NCBI RefSeq assembly: GCF_000381265.1
Contig: NZ_KB906253.1
Location: 682,001 to 746,000, forward strand
Origin: Curvibacter lanceolatus ATCC 14669
Lineage (GTDB): Bacteria > Pseudomonadota > Gammaproteobacteria > Burkholderiales > Burkholderiaceae_C
Reading direction: 5' to 3'
DNA length: 64,000 bases
Position numbers and translations under genes: made by a program. Position 1 is the first letter of the stretch. Every line of letters begins with the position of its first letter. The notes beneath the pieces were generated by a model. It was given only the letters and a program-made list of their open reading frames with translations. It was not told the origin of the DNA and did not search any database. Positions 1 through 7,541 of this stretch are shown piece after piece.

Positions 1-226
1 GCACGCCGCCCTGGCTCAAGGCCTGCACGCGCCGGCGGGCTCGGGCAAGATCCAGCGGGTGGGTGAAATCACTGTAAGAGCGCCCCAGCACCTGATCGGC
101 CTGTTCGGCCTCCAGCAGCACCAGGCAGGCGGGGTTGGCATGAACAATCTGGCCCGACACGGCCACCACGGCGGGGGTCGGCAGGGCGTCCAGAGTGTCG
201 GTGTGCAGTTCCGGGGAATGCGGCAT
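1..226 (-). CDS. PAS-domain sensor protein, N-terminal fragment (runs off left edge)
   Basis: The first 75 codons of a protein read leftward; the rest lies outside the window. The residues resemble the start of a PAS fold: 'PTPAVVAVSGQIVHANPACL' followed by 'EQADQVLGRSYSDF' matches the usual PAS pattern of a question-like strand, an N-P dipeptide and a 'hLG.s..d' loop. PAS domains sense redox state, light or small molecules and usually precede a histidine kinase, GGDEF/EAL or sigma-54 effector, which cannot be seen here. The ATG at 226 follows an in-frame TAA about 70 bases upstream, so no longer start is likely. The Shine-Dalgarno sequence is weak. Confidence 0.75.
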   Translation of the reverse strand, partial: MPHSPELHTDTLDALPTPAVVAVSGQIVHANPACLVLLEAEQADQVLGRSYSDFTHPLDLARARRRVQALSQGGV

Positions 227-305
227 GGAAGCTCTGGAAAAGGGGCAGTTGGAAAACCGGTAATCGTTATTTTTGACAACCTTGTCTGCAATTTAGCACC
301 ACCTT

Positions 306-363
306 GGCCCTTTCGGGCCTGGGGGTTTTCCATTTGCCTGCTCCCGGGGCCAGACTTGGCCCC
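306..363. terminator. Two adjacent hairpins between the PAS and methyltransferase genes
   Basis: Two perfect inverted repeats lie in the 150-base gap: GGCCC/GGGCC around a TTTC loop (306-319) and GGGGCCA/TGGCCCC around a four-base loop (346-363). They lie just past the stop of the leftward methyltransferase gene and could end its transcript. Neither is followed by a clean T-tract, so a canonical intrinsic terminator is not certain. Confidence 0.35.
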
Positions 364-377
364 ATGCCGGTCAGTCT

Positions 378-1418
378 TTACACCGACTTTGCGTCGTCAG
401 CGGTGGCCGTCGGGGTGTCTGCCGGTGCAGCCCGGTACACCAGCACCTTCAAGGATCGGTCTTCGTTGGTGTCGGCAAAAACCGCCGGGTTGGCCACCCG
501 TTGCTCAAAGACCAGGCTGGGCGCCAGTTCGCGCATCTGGCCTTGCAGAAAATCCAGCCCCAGGGTGGGCGAGTTCAGGCACAGCAAGGCGCGGCCGTCA
601 GGGGCCAGCAGGTCGGGCAGGCGGCGCATCAGCCGGGCGTAGTCCTTGGTGGCCACAAAACTGCCCTTCTGGTGCGTGGGCGGGTCGACGACGATCAGGT
701 CATACGGCCCGGCCCGGTTGATCTTGCCCCAGGTGGTGAAGATGTCGTGGGCCAGAAAGCTGGCCCCGGTGTCCAGCCCGTTGAGGCGGTGGTTCTGCTG
801 GCCGATGGCAATGGCGCCGGAACTCATGTCCACGTTCACCACCTGGCGCGCCCCGGCCTGCAGGGCCACCACTGAAAATGCACAGGAGTAGGCAAACAGG
901 TTCAGCACCTTGGGGGCGCGCAGGCCATTGGGGTGGGGGTGGGCCAGCAGGTGCTCGCGCACCCAGCGCCGGCCTTCGGCCATGTCCAGGAACAGGCCGT
1001 GGTTCTGCCCCTTGAGCACGTGCACCCGGTACTGCGCGCCGCGTTCGCTCACCACATGCGGCTCGGGCACGTTGCCCGCCATCAGACGGGTTTCGGCTCG
1101 GCCTTCCAGGCGCTGCTGGAACACCCAGTTCAGCGGCTGCCCGGGGGCGATCTGCGCCCAGCGGGCCTGCAGGGCGGTCTGCAGCGTGGCCAGTTCCGAA
1201 TCGGACGCGGGCAGAAAGCTGGTCACCACCCACACGGGCGGGTAGGCGTCCAGCGTCCATTGCTCGCAGCCCGGGTAGCGGCCGCCCCGGCCGTGGAACA
1301 GGCGTTGGGCGTCTTGGGGCATGTCCATCGAGGCGATGGTGTCGAGCAGGGCTTGCATGGAGGGGAGATCGTGGGGGTGGAACTGCTTGGGCAAGGCGAC
1401 GCCCGGAAGGGGGCACAT
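378..1418 (-). CDS. RlmI-like class I SAM-dependent methyltransferase
   Basis: Predicted cytosolic SAM-dependent RNA methyltransferase of the RlmI/RlmK (23S rRNA m5C1962) type. Visible motifs are the SAM-binding loop 'NLFAYSCAFSVVALQAGA' near residues 173-190, the acidic strand end 'VVNVDMS', and 'VVDPPTHQKGSF' near residues 243-254, which is the DPP catalytic-loop signature of this superfamily. At about 346 residues it is shorter than E. coli RlmI (about 396), and no N-terminal PUA domain is obvious, so the exact target base is unproven. The start is uncertain: ATGs at 1463, 1418 and 1358 are all in frame with weak ribosome sites. The one at 1463 would overlap the divergent acetyltransferase gene, so 1418 is preferred. 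Confidence 0.8.
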   Translation of the reverse strand: MCPLPGVALPKQFHPHDLPSMQALLDTIASMDMPQDAQRLFHGRGGRYPGCEQWTLDAYPPVWVVTSFLPASDSELATLQTALQARWAQIAPGQPLNWVFQQRLEGRAETRLMAGNVPEPHVVSERGAQYRVHVLKGQNHGLFLDMAEGRRWVREHLLAHPHPNGLRAPKVLNLFAYSCAFSVVALQAGARQVVNVDMSSGAIAIGQQNHRLNGLDTGASFLAHDIFTTWGKINRAGPYDLIVVDPPTHQKGSFVATKDYARLMRRLPDLLAPDGRALLCLNSPTLGLDFLQGQMRELAPSLVFEQRVANPAVFADTNEDRSLKVLVYRAAPADTPTATADDAKSV

Positions 1419-1452
1419 CTTAGCGTGGGCCGACACGGCAGAATCTGCAGCC

Positions 1453-2106
1453 ATGAACCCCACGCCGATTCCTCCTGTCCCAGCGGCTCAGCCGCCTGCA
1501 CCCGCACCCTTCCAACTGCTGACCACCCTGCAGGGGCCGCGCATCCGCCTGCGCCCCTTGCAGGCCGATGATGGCCCGGCCCTGTTGAAGGCCGCCGCCG
1601 ATGGCGAGTTGTGGCAATTGCCCTTCACGGTGGTGCCGTCGGCCGACACGGTGCACACCTACCTGGCCGAGGCCCTGGCCGGGCGCGAGGCGGGCACCGT
1701 GATGCCTTTTGCCACCGAGCTGGTGGCCACCGGCGAGGTGATCGGCACCACCCGGTTCTGGAAGATCCACCGCCGGCACCGCAAACTGGAGATCGGCGCC
1801 ACCTGGCTGGCCGCGCGCTGGCAGCGCAGCTTTGCCAACACCGAGGCCAAGTACCTGCTGCTGCGCCATGCGTTCGAGGTGATGCAGTGCGTGCGCGTGC
1901 AACTGACCACCGACGAGATCAACCAGCGTTCGCGCGCCGCCATCCTGCGCCTGGGCGCGGTGCAGGAGGGCATCGTGCGGCACGAACGCATCATGCCCGA
2001 CGGGCGCAAGCGCAACTCGGTGCGCTTCAGCATCATCGATGACGAGTGGCCCCAGGTGCAGCAGGCCCTGCGGGAGCGGCTGGTGGCGGGCGGTGGCCAG
2101 ATCTGA
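1453..2106 (+). CDS. GNAT family N-acetyltransferase (RimJ/RimL-like)
   Basis: A 217-residue acetyl-CoA-dependent N-acetyltransferase. After a Pro-rich N-terminus (to about residue 22), 'GPRIRLRPLQADDGPALLKA' is the typical first strand and helix of the RimJ/RimL subgroup. 'GEVIGTTRFWKI' and 'LEIGATWLAARWQRSFANTE' give the beta4/beta5 core and the acetyl-CoA region, and 'INQRSRAAILRLGAVQEG' is the conserved C-terminal helix motif. Members acetylate protein N-termini, amino acids or small metabolites, and the substrate cannot be read from sequence. The gene is divergent from the methyltransferase; the ATG at 1453 is chosen because family homology begins shortly after it. Confidence 0.85.
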   Translation: MNPTPIPPVPAAQPPAPAPFQLLTTLQGPRIRLRPLQADDGPALLKAAADGELWQLPFTVVPSADTVHTYLAEALAGREAGTVMPFATELVATGEVIGTTRFWKIHRRHRKLEIGATWLAARWQRSFANTEAKYLLLRHAFEVMQCVRVQLTTDEINQRSRAAILRLGAVQEGIVRHERIMPDGRKRNSVRFSIIDDEWPQVQQALRERLVAGGGQI

Positions 2107-2158
2107 GCGGCCAGATGTGTGCGGCCGGGTGTGAGTGGGCAGGCCGGAGCGCGCTGCG

Positions 2159-2929
2159 TCAGTCGCTGCGCCCGCCCAGAAACTCAATGCCCGTGCGCCG
2201 CACCAGCTCGGCGTAGCTGATGGGGGCCGACACGCGCTCGCCGGCCTGGTTGCGCTGCCAGTGGGCCCAGGCCTTGCCGGTGTGGGCGTCGTAGACCAGC
2301 TTGTACAGGTAGGCCGGCACCCGCACGCCACGTGGGCCGATGCGTTCGCTGCCGGGCTCGAACACCGGGCCTGTGATCACGAACACGTCGCCCTGGGCGC
2401 GCAAGGCATAGCGGCGGGTGTCCTTTTCGATCTTGGCCCAGGGGCCGCTGTTGTTCTGGCTGTTCTGCGGCACCATGTTGGCCAGCGAAAAGCTTTGCGC
2501 CATGGCGCTGGGCGTGGGCATGTCACCGGCCGGGGCCATGTGCCCGCGTGAGTAGCCCGAGCCTTTGTAGTCTTCCAGCTCGGCGCGTTCGCCGCGCGGC
2601 AGGCGGGCGTCGGCAAAGAACTTGTCGGCCCGCTTCTCGTCGGCGTCCTCGATGCGCTGGCGGTTCAGGCGCTCGGCCACGAACACCGGGGTGCGGGTTT
2701 CGCCGCTGTGCAGCACGGCAAACGCCTCGTAACACAGCTCGCGCAAACCTCGCGCTGCTGGCACCTGGGGCGGATGACCGCCGGCAAAGAACTGAGGGCA
2801 TTCGGCAAAGCGCGTGGGCAGAGCCTGGGTTGGGGGGGCGGCCCAGCCAGAGGTTTGAGGGGCCAGGAATGCGGTGCTGACGGCGGCACAGGCGACAAAG
2901 CGGCGCAACCAGGGCGCCATCGGAGACAT
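2159..2929 (-). CDS. Secreted DNA/RNA non-specific endonuclease (NucA/EndoG family)
   Basis: A roughly 256-residue beta-beta-alpha-metal nuclease with a signal peptide (basic 'PWLRRF', then a hydrophobic core ending near 'SGWAAP'), so it probably acts in the periplasm or outside the cell. The catalytic segment reads 'YSRGHMAPAGDM': the general-base His of the DRGH motif is kept while the first Asp is Ser. The metal-binding Asn helix is 'MVPQNSQNNSGPWAKIE'. 'FVITGPVFEPGSERIG' is the standard late strand. These features fix the family well. Likely roles are DNA scavenging or cleavage of extracellular nucleic acid. It lies 78 bases downstream of a membrane-protein gene on the same strand. Confidence 0.9.
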   Translation of the reverse strand: MSPMAPWLRRFVACAAVSTAFLAPQTSGWAAPPTQALPTRFAECPQFFAGGHPPQVPAARGLRELCYEAFAVLHSGETRTPVFVAERLNRQRIEDADEKRADKFFADARLPRGERAELEDYKGSGYSRGHMAPAGDMPTPSAMAQSFSLANMVPQNSQNNSGPWAKIEKDTRRYALRAQGDVFVITGPVFEPGSERIGPRGVRVPAYLYKLVYDAHTGKAWAHWQRNQAGERVSAPISYAELVRRTGIEFLGGRSD

Positions 2930-3007
2930 GAAATGCACGGAAACTACAAAGCCAAAGCGCTCGATTGGAGCACGGCCAAAGCGTCACAAAGTGCAAAACA
3001 GGTGAAT

Positions 3008-3694
3008 TTACGGGGTGTGTTGTTCGGGCCTTGAGGGCGCTTGTTTCACCAGGGCCATCAGCACCAGACCCGGCAGCAGAAAGCCCAGGCCGACCAGCGT
3101 GCCATGGCCCAGGTGGGCCCAGGGCTCGGGCCACGCGGCCATCCAGCGCATGGGCGAGAGCCAGGGGTTCAGGCCCATCCACAGCGCGGCCACCAGGGCG
3201 CAGGGCCAGCGCCAGTCGGCACCATGCTGGCGGGCCTGTTGCCAGGCCAGCCCGATCAGGCACAGCACCAGGCCGCCCTCCAGCCACCAGGCCCAGGGGC
3301 CCAGGCGGGCCCACAGGCCGGCGCCCAGGTGCTGCTCAGCGTACGGAAACAGGGCCAGATCGTGGTTGTGCACCGGCCAGTCGGCCACCCAATGCGACAG
3401 CGCCGCCACCAGACCCCAGGCCGCCAGCGCCCGGCTGCGGCGCCAGCACAGCAGGCCCCAGGCGCCGGACCACAGCCCGGCCGCCAGCAAGGAGTGGTCC
3501 CAGTCGATGAAGCGCAGGTCGAAGTACAGGTAGGGGCCGGCCGCCAGGTTGGGGCTGACCTGGTCCCAGCCCAGCACGATGAACAGGCCGTTGAGCATGT
3601 CCAGCAGGCCCACCCCCAGCAGGACGGGCCAGGCCGGCTGCCGCGGGATGCGGCTTTGCAAGGCCAGGCCGATGGCGAAGTGTCCGGCGTACAT
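3008..3694 (-). CDS. Polytopic membrane protein, possibly YdjM-like metal-dependent hydrolase
   Basis: A 228-residue integral membrane protein with about six hydrophobic segments separated by short polar loops. It carries an N-terminal 'GHFAIGLAL', a conserved-looking 'FIDWDHSLLAAG' loop and 'LSHWVADWPVHNHDLALF'. His/Asp pairs placed this way resemble the membrane-bound metal-dependent hydrolase (YdjM/DUF457) superfamily, but this is a motif-level guess. It starts 28 bases after the stop of the GMC oxidoreductase-hydrolase fusion on the same strand, so it is probably the third gene of that operon and may act on the same membrane lipid or sterol-like substrate. Confidence 0.7.
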   Translation of the reverse strand: MYAGHFAIGLALQSRIPRQPAWPVLLGVGLLDMLNGLFIVLGWDQVSPNLAAGPYLYFDLRFIDWDHSLLAAGLWSGAWGLLCWRRSRALAAWGLVAALSHWVADWPVHNHDLALFPYAEQHLGAGLWARLGPWAWWLEGGLVLCLIGLAWQQARQHGADWRWPCALVAALWMGLNPWLSPMRWMAAWPEPWAHLGHGTLVGLGFLLPGLVLMALVKQAPSRPEQHTP

Positions 3695-3722
3695 GGGCTC
3701 GGTCGGGCTTGGAGGGGGCCGC

Positions 3723-6700
3723 TCAGGGGTGTCGGTTCAGCTCGGCGATGAGCTGCGGGAACACCTCGGCGGCCGCGTTCTTGCCGATGAACAGGTCCAT
3801 GTGGGCGTAGTCCTTGAAGAGCTGTCGGCTGTACAGGCCGGGGTCGTTGTGCTCGCTCAGCCAGGCCAGGGTGCGCAGGCTGGTCTCGGGCAGGAACAAC
3901 TGGTTGCGGGCCCCCGCAATGAAGTGGATGGGCAGGGCCAGGTGGCGCGCCCGCTCGGGGCTCAGGTAGCGCTCGTGCCCCAGCGGGTCCACCACATGGC
4001 CTTTTTGCATGATCAGGCTCAGTTGGTCGAAGGGCCGCAGCGACACCGGCCCCACCATGCGTGCCAGGGCGGTGTGGGTGGCGTGGTTGAGCTGGTCGTG
4101 CCGGTACGAGGGCCCCATGATGGCAAACAGGCGGCGGCACACCGGGTTCTTGCAGGCCTCGCCTTCGGGCACGGGCACGCCCCAGAGCACGGCGTCCAGC
4201 TGGCTGTCGAAGTCCGTGCCACCGGGCACGAAGTCGACATGGCCGCCGAACTCGGGCATGTTCTGCAGCAGGCGCGACACCCCCAGCTCGCTTTTCAGAT
4301 CGTTGAGCCAGTTGGTGATGGGGTGCAGCGTGAGCTGCGAGGCGATCACCGAGCGCACGCCGGGCATGCCCTCCAGCAAGGCCATCAGCAGCGTCATCGA
4401 ACCCACGCAATGCGCGATCACCTGCAGGTCGGGCCGGCCGGTTTGGGCCAGCACATGGCGCACGGCGGCGGGCCAGTCATGGCGGGCGATGTCGCTGATC
4501 GTGTAGGGCTGCAGCGGGCTGCCCGAGTCGATGCTGCCGCGGTAGTCGAGCAGCCACACATCGAAGCCGTCGCGGCACAAGGCCTCGACCAGGTTCTCGT
4601 CCACCGTGTCAGTGGCAAACGAGGAGGTCCGGATCGAAAAGCCCGGCGCCAGGATCACCGGGCCCTTCTGACCTGGGTAGCGGGTCAGGCGGATCGAAAA
4701 GCCATCGTCCAGCGGCACGCTGTGCACCACCGGGGCCGGCGCCTTCAAAGGCCGCCCGGCCCATTGGGGCAGGGCCTTGCCCGGAAAGTCGTTGAGGCAG
4801 GAGAGCAGGCCCCCATAGGCCTGGAACACCGTCATGCCGAAGAAGCCCGCAAACTGCTCCAGGTACAGCAGGTGGATGGTGTCCAGCAGCCCGGGCTGGT
4901 GGGCCTGGATTTGCCGGGCCAGGGGCGTGACGGCCTCCAGCTTCAGCGTGGTCAGCTGCTTGAGCAGGTCGTCCAGTGCCAGCGAGGCGATGCCCTGGGC
5001 CAGCAGGGTGCCACCGGGCTGGTCGCGCACCTCCACGAACAGCGTGGTCAGGTCTTGCCAACTCGAGGAGCTGGCGGTCTGGTGCAGGCGCTTGTGGCCG
5101 CGCAGGTGGAACTGGCCACGCCCTTGCGCGCGCTCCAGCGTCATGTCGTACACCATGAGCCAGGTCTCCACCTGCTGCTCGTCGGTGCACAGCAGCTGGA
5201 AGCGCCCCTGGCGCACCACCATGGGCTCGGGGTCCAGGGCGTGGCAATGCACCTGGCCGTCGATGTCGGCGGGGTGGTCTTCGTGGGTGTTGAGTTGGTG
5301 AAGGTCCTGGGTGTGCACCAACAGCTCCAGGCTCAAAGTCTGGCCGCGGCGGCGCCCCCAGGCGCGGGCGATCTCGAAGTCGTGGATCAGCCCGCCGGGC
5401 CCGTTCTGCTGCAGGGCTTCGGTGCTCACCCAGCCGGCCATGCGCTCGGAAAACGAGAAGGCCGGGCTCAGCAGCTGCGGAAAGCGTGCGATTGCGGCTT
5501 TCAACACCGCGGCGCCTTCTGCCTTGGCCCAGTCGAGCACGCCGTCTTCCAGGGGCTGGATCAGCTCGTGCATCAAAGTGTGGCCGGCTTGTTGAAGAGC
5601 GTGCTCGGCGGTCTGCAGTTCCTCTTGCACAGCGTTTTTCAGGCGCGCCCAGAGGCTTTCGGAGTCCTCCGGTGCCTCGGCTGCGGCCGGTGGGGTGGCA
5701 GGGTGGGCAGGGGTGGCACCCCACTGGATGGTCCAGCCGCGCTGGTCGGCCAGGCGCTGGCAGGCGCGCTCGGCCACGGCGGTGATGGTCAGCAGCGGGT
5801 TGACCCCCACCGCGGCGGGGATCACCGCGCCGTCGCACACGTACAGGCCCTCATGCACGGCCTCGCCCTGCGTACCGGCAAAGACCTGGCACTGGTGGTT
5901 GACCACGCCGTGCGACGCATCGTCGCCCATGGCGCAGCCCCCGAGCGGGTGCACCGTGACCAGCTTCTGGCCCATGCCCTCGGTCCACAGCGGGTTGGCG
6001 ATGAACTGGCCCTGGATGCCCTCACTGGCGCGGCGCAGCCACTGGTTGTCGTGCTCGATGACGGGGGATCGCCCGGCATGGGGCCAATCGATGCGCAGGC
6101 GGTCGTCATGCAGTTTCAACTGGCCCTGGGCGTCGTCCAGGCTCATCACCAGAAAGGTCTGGGTGCGGTCCACCGCGCCGCGGTAGGCCATGTCGGCCAG
6201 TTGGCCGGGGTCTTGCTGGACGGCCTCGCCGATGGCCTTGGCATCGAGCAGCTTGCGCTTGCCGTCCTCCGCGCCGTATTCGAAGGCGGTGTTGAGCTGG
6301 GCCGATGCAAAGAACAGGGCCGGGGCCAGCGCCAGGGCCAGCGCGCCCGGGATCACGCCTTCTTCGATCACCAGGCGGTCCTTGGGGTCGGGCTCCTGGC
6401 GCAGGTCGATCACGCCGGTGATGCAGGGGCCGGGCAGGGCGCCTTCCACCGGCTTGCGCTGGCCCAGGCCCACCCCGTGCAGGCCTGGCACGTCGGCCAC
6501 TGGGGGTTCACGCAAAGCCAGTTCGTCCGGGTCTTCGCCTTGGTCGTCGTCGGCCGTGGTGGCCTGCGCAGCCTCGGCCGCCTGAGGCGACCAGCCCGCG
6601 TCATACGCCAGGCCCAGCACATCGCCATTGCCCGAAAACGAGGCGCCCAGCCGGTCTGACAGGGGCAGGCCGTGCTGGCGCGAGCGCAGCAGGATCTCGG

Positions 6701-7541
6701 TGGAGCCCAGGCTGCCGGCGCCCAGCACCACCACATCGGCCAGCACGCTGCGCAGGGCGGTCTCCTGCTGGGCGGTGGGGCGGTAGTGCACGCGCCAGCG
6801 CGTGCCCTCGCGGCTCACGTGGCTCACGCTCACGCCGGTGAACAGGCTGGCGCCATGGCGCTCGGCATCGGGCAGGTAGTTCATCTGCACCGTGTTCTTG
6901 GCGCCCACGTTGCAGCCGCTGGTGCAGTCGCCGCAATCGTTACAGGCCGGCTGGGCGACGCCGAAGGGGTTGACCCGGTCTTCAAAGGTGACGTTGATCG
7001 GCACCCGCTTGAAAGGCTTGTCGAGGTGGCTGGCCGACTGCCGCAGGGCGGCCAGCTTGGCTGGGGTGGGGCGGTCCAGCGGGTAGGTGCGAGGCTCCAG
7101 GGTGGCCCGGGCCCGCTGCAGGTAGGGGGCCAGCAGCTCAGGGTCGTCCCGGAAGGGTTGGGGCCAGGCCGGGCTGCGCAGCAGCTCGGGGTCGGCCTCG
7201 AGTGACACGTTGGCGTTGATCAGCGAGGTGCCGCCCAGCCCATTGCCCACCATGGCCAGCATGTCGGCGTGCACATGCAGCTGGTACAGCCCGGTGGGCG
7301 AGCCGAGGGTCTGGGCGGCGGTGTCCACGCGCATGGCGCCCCGCGCCTGGTTGAGCGAGGCCGGAAACTCGCCGGGCAGGTGCTCCAGGCCGCGTTCCAG
7401 CAGGGCCACCTGGCGGCCCGCACGCGCCAGGCGCGAGGCCGCCACGCCGGCCCCATAGCCCGAGCCCACCACCACCACCTCATACGAGGGCTTTATGGCG
7501 GCCAGGCCCTGGCCAATGTCTTGGGCAATCCTGCGCATCAT
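3723..7541 (-). CDS. GMC oxidoreductase fused to an alpha/beta hydrolase
   Basis: A 1272-residue two-enzyme fusion. Residues 1-600 are an FAD-dependent GMC (cholesterol-oxidase-like) oxidoreductase: 'VVVGSGYGAGVAAS' at 23-36 binds FAD, 'GNGLGGTSLINANV' follows at 99-112, four cysteines (200, 203, 206, 210) lie in 'CNDCGDCTSGCNVGAKN', 'VTVHPLGGCAMGDD' is at 528-541, and 'GVNPLLTITAVAE' is the terminal GMC motif. An acidic linker (about 318-350) sits inside this domain. Residues about 935-1272 are an alpha/beta hydrolase whose nucleophile elbow is 'IAHCVGS', placing Cys1045 where esterases have Ser, as in polyhydroxyalkanoate synthases. His1247 in 'DYAHMDL' suits the catalytic His, and the acid position reads Asn ('GARNQLFLPE'). 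The middle segment (600-930) is unassigned. The start ATG overlaps the upstream gene's stop as ATGA behind a good AAAGGAG site, so the two are translationally coupled. Confidence 0.9.
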   Translation of the reverse strand: MMRRIAQDIGQGLAAIKPSYEVVVVGSGYGAGVAASRLARAGRQVALLERGLEHLPGEFPASLNQARGAMRVDTAAQTLGSPTGLYQLHVHADMLAMVGNGLGGTSLINANVSLEADPELLRSPAWPQPFRDDPELLAPYLQRARATLEPRTYPLDRPTPAKLAALRQSASHLDKPFKRVPINVTFEDRVNPFGVAQPACNDCGDCTSGCNVGAKNTVQMNYLPDAERHGASLFTGVSVSHVSREGTRWRVHYRPTAQQETALRSVLADVVVLGAGSLGSTEILLRSRQHGLPLSDRLGASFSGNGDVLGLAYDAGWSPQAAEAAQATTADDDQGEDPDELALREPPVADVPGLHGVGLGQRKPVEGALPGPCITGVIDLRQEPDPKDRLVIEEGVIPGALALALAPALFFASAQLNTAFEYGAEDGKRKLLDAKAIGEAVQQDPGQLADMAYRGAVDRTQTFLVMSLDDAQGQLKLHDDRLRIDWPHAGRSPVIEHDNQWLRRASEGIQGQFIANPLWTEGMGQKLVTVHPLGGCAMGDDASHGVVNHQCQVFAGTQGEAVHEGLYVCDGAVIPAAVGVNPLLTITAVAERACQRLADQRGWTIQWGATPAHPATPPAAAEAPEDSESLWARLKNAVQEELQTAEHALQQAGHTLMHELIQPLEDGVLDWAKAEGAAVLKAAIARFPQLLSPAFSFSERMAGWVSTEALQQNGPGGLIHDFEIARAWGRRRGQTLSLELLVHTQDLHQLNTHEDHPADIDGQVHCHALDPEPMVVRQGRFQLLCTDEQQVETWLMVYDMTLERAQGRGQFHLRGHKRLHQTASSSSWQDLTTLFVEVRDQPGGTLLAQGIASLALDDLLKQLTTLKLEAVTPLARQIQAHQPGLLDTIHLLYLEQFAGFFGMTVFQAYGGLLSCLNDFPGKALPQWAGRPLKAPAPVVHSVPLDDGFSIRLTRYPGQKGPVILAPGFSIRTSSFATDTVDENLVEALCRDGFDVWLLDYRGSIDSGSPLQPYTISDIARHDWPAAVRHVLAQTGRPDLQVIAHCVGSMTLLMALLEGMPGVRSVIASQLTLHPITNWLNDLKSELGVSRLLQNMPEFGGHVDFVPGGTDFDSQLDAVLWGVPVPEGEACKNPVCRRLFAIMGPSYRHDQLNHATHTALARMVGPVSLRPFDQLSLIMQKGHVVDPLGHERYLSPERARHLALPIHFIAGARNQLFLPETSLRTLAWLSEHNDPGLYSRQLFKDYAHMDLFIGKNAAAEVFPQLIAELNRHP

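Noticed and set aside
3549-6659. A 1036-codon open frame on the plus strand
   Set aside because: It lies wholly antisense to the motif-rich GMC-hydrolase gene, is low-complexity and His/Gln/Gly-rich, and arises from high-GC codon bias.
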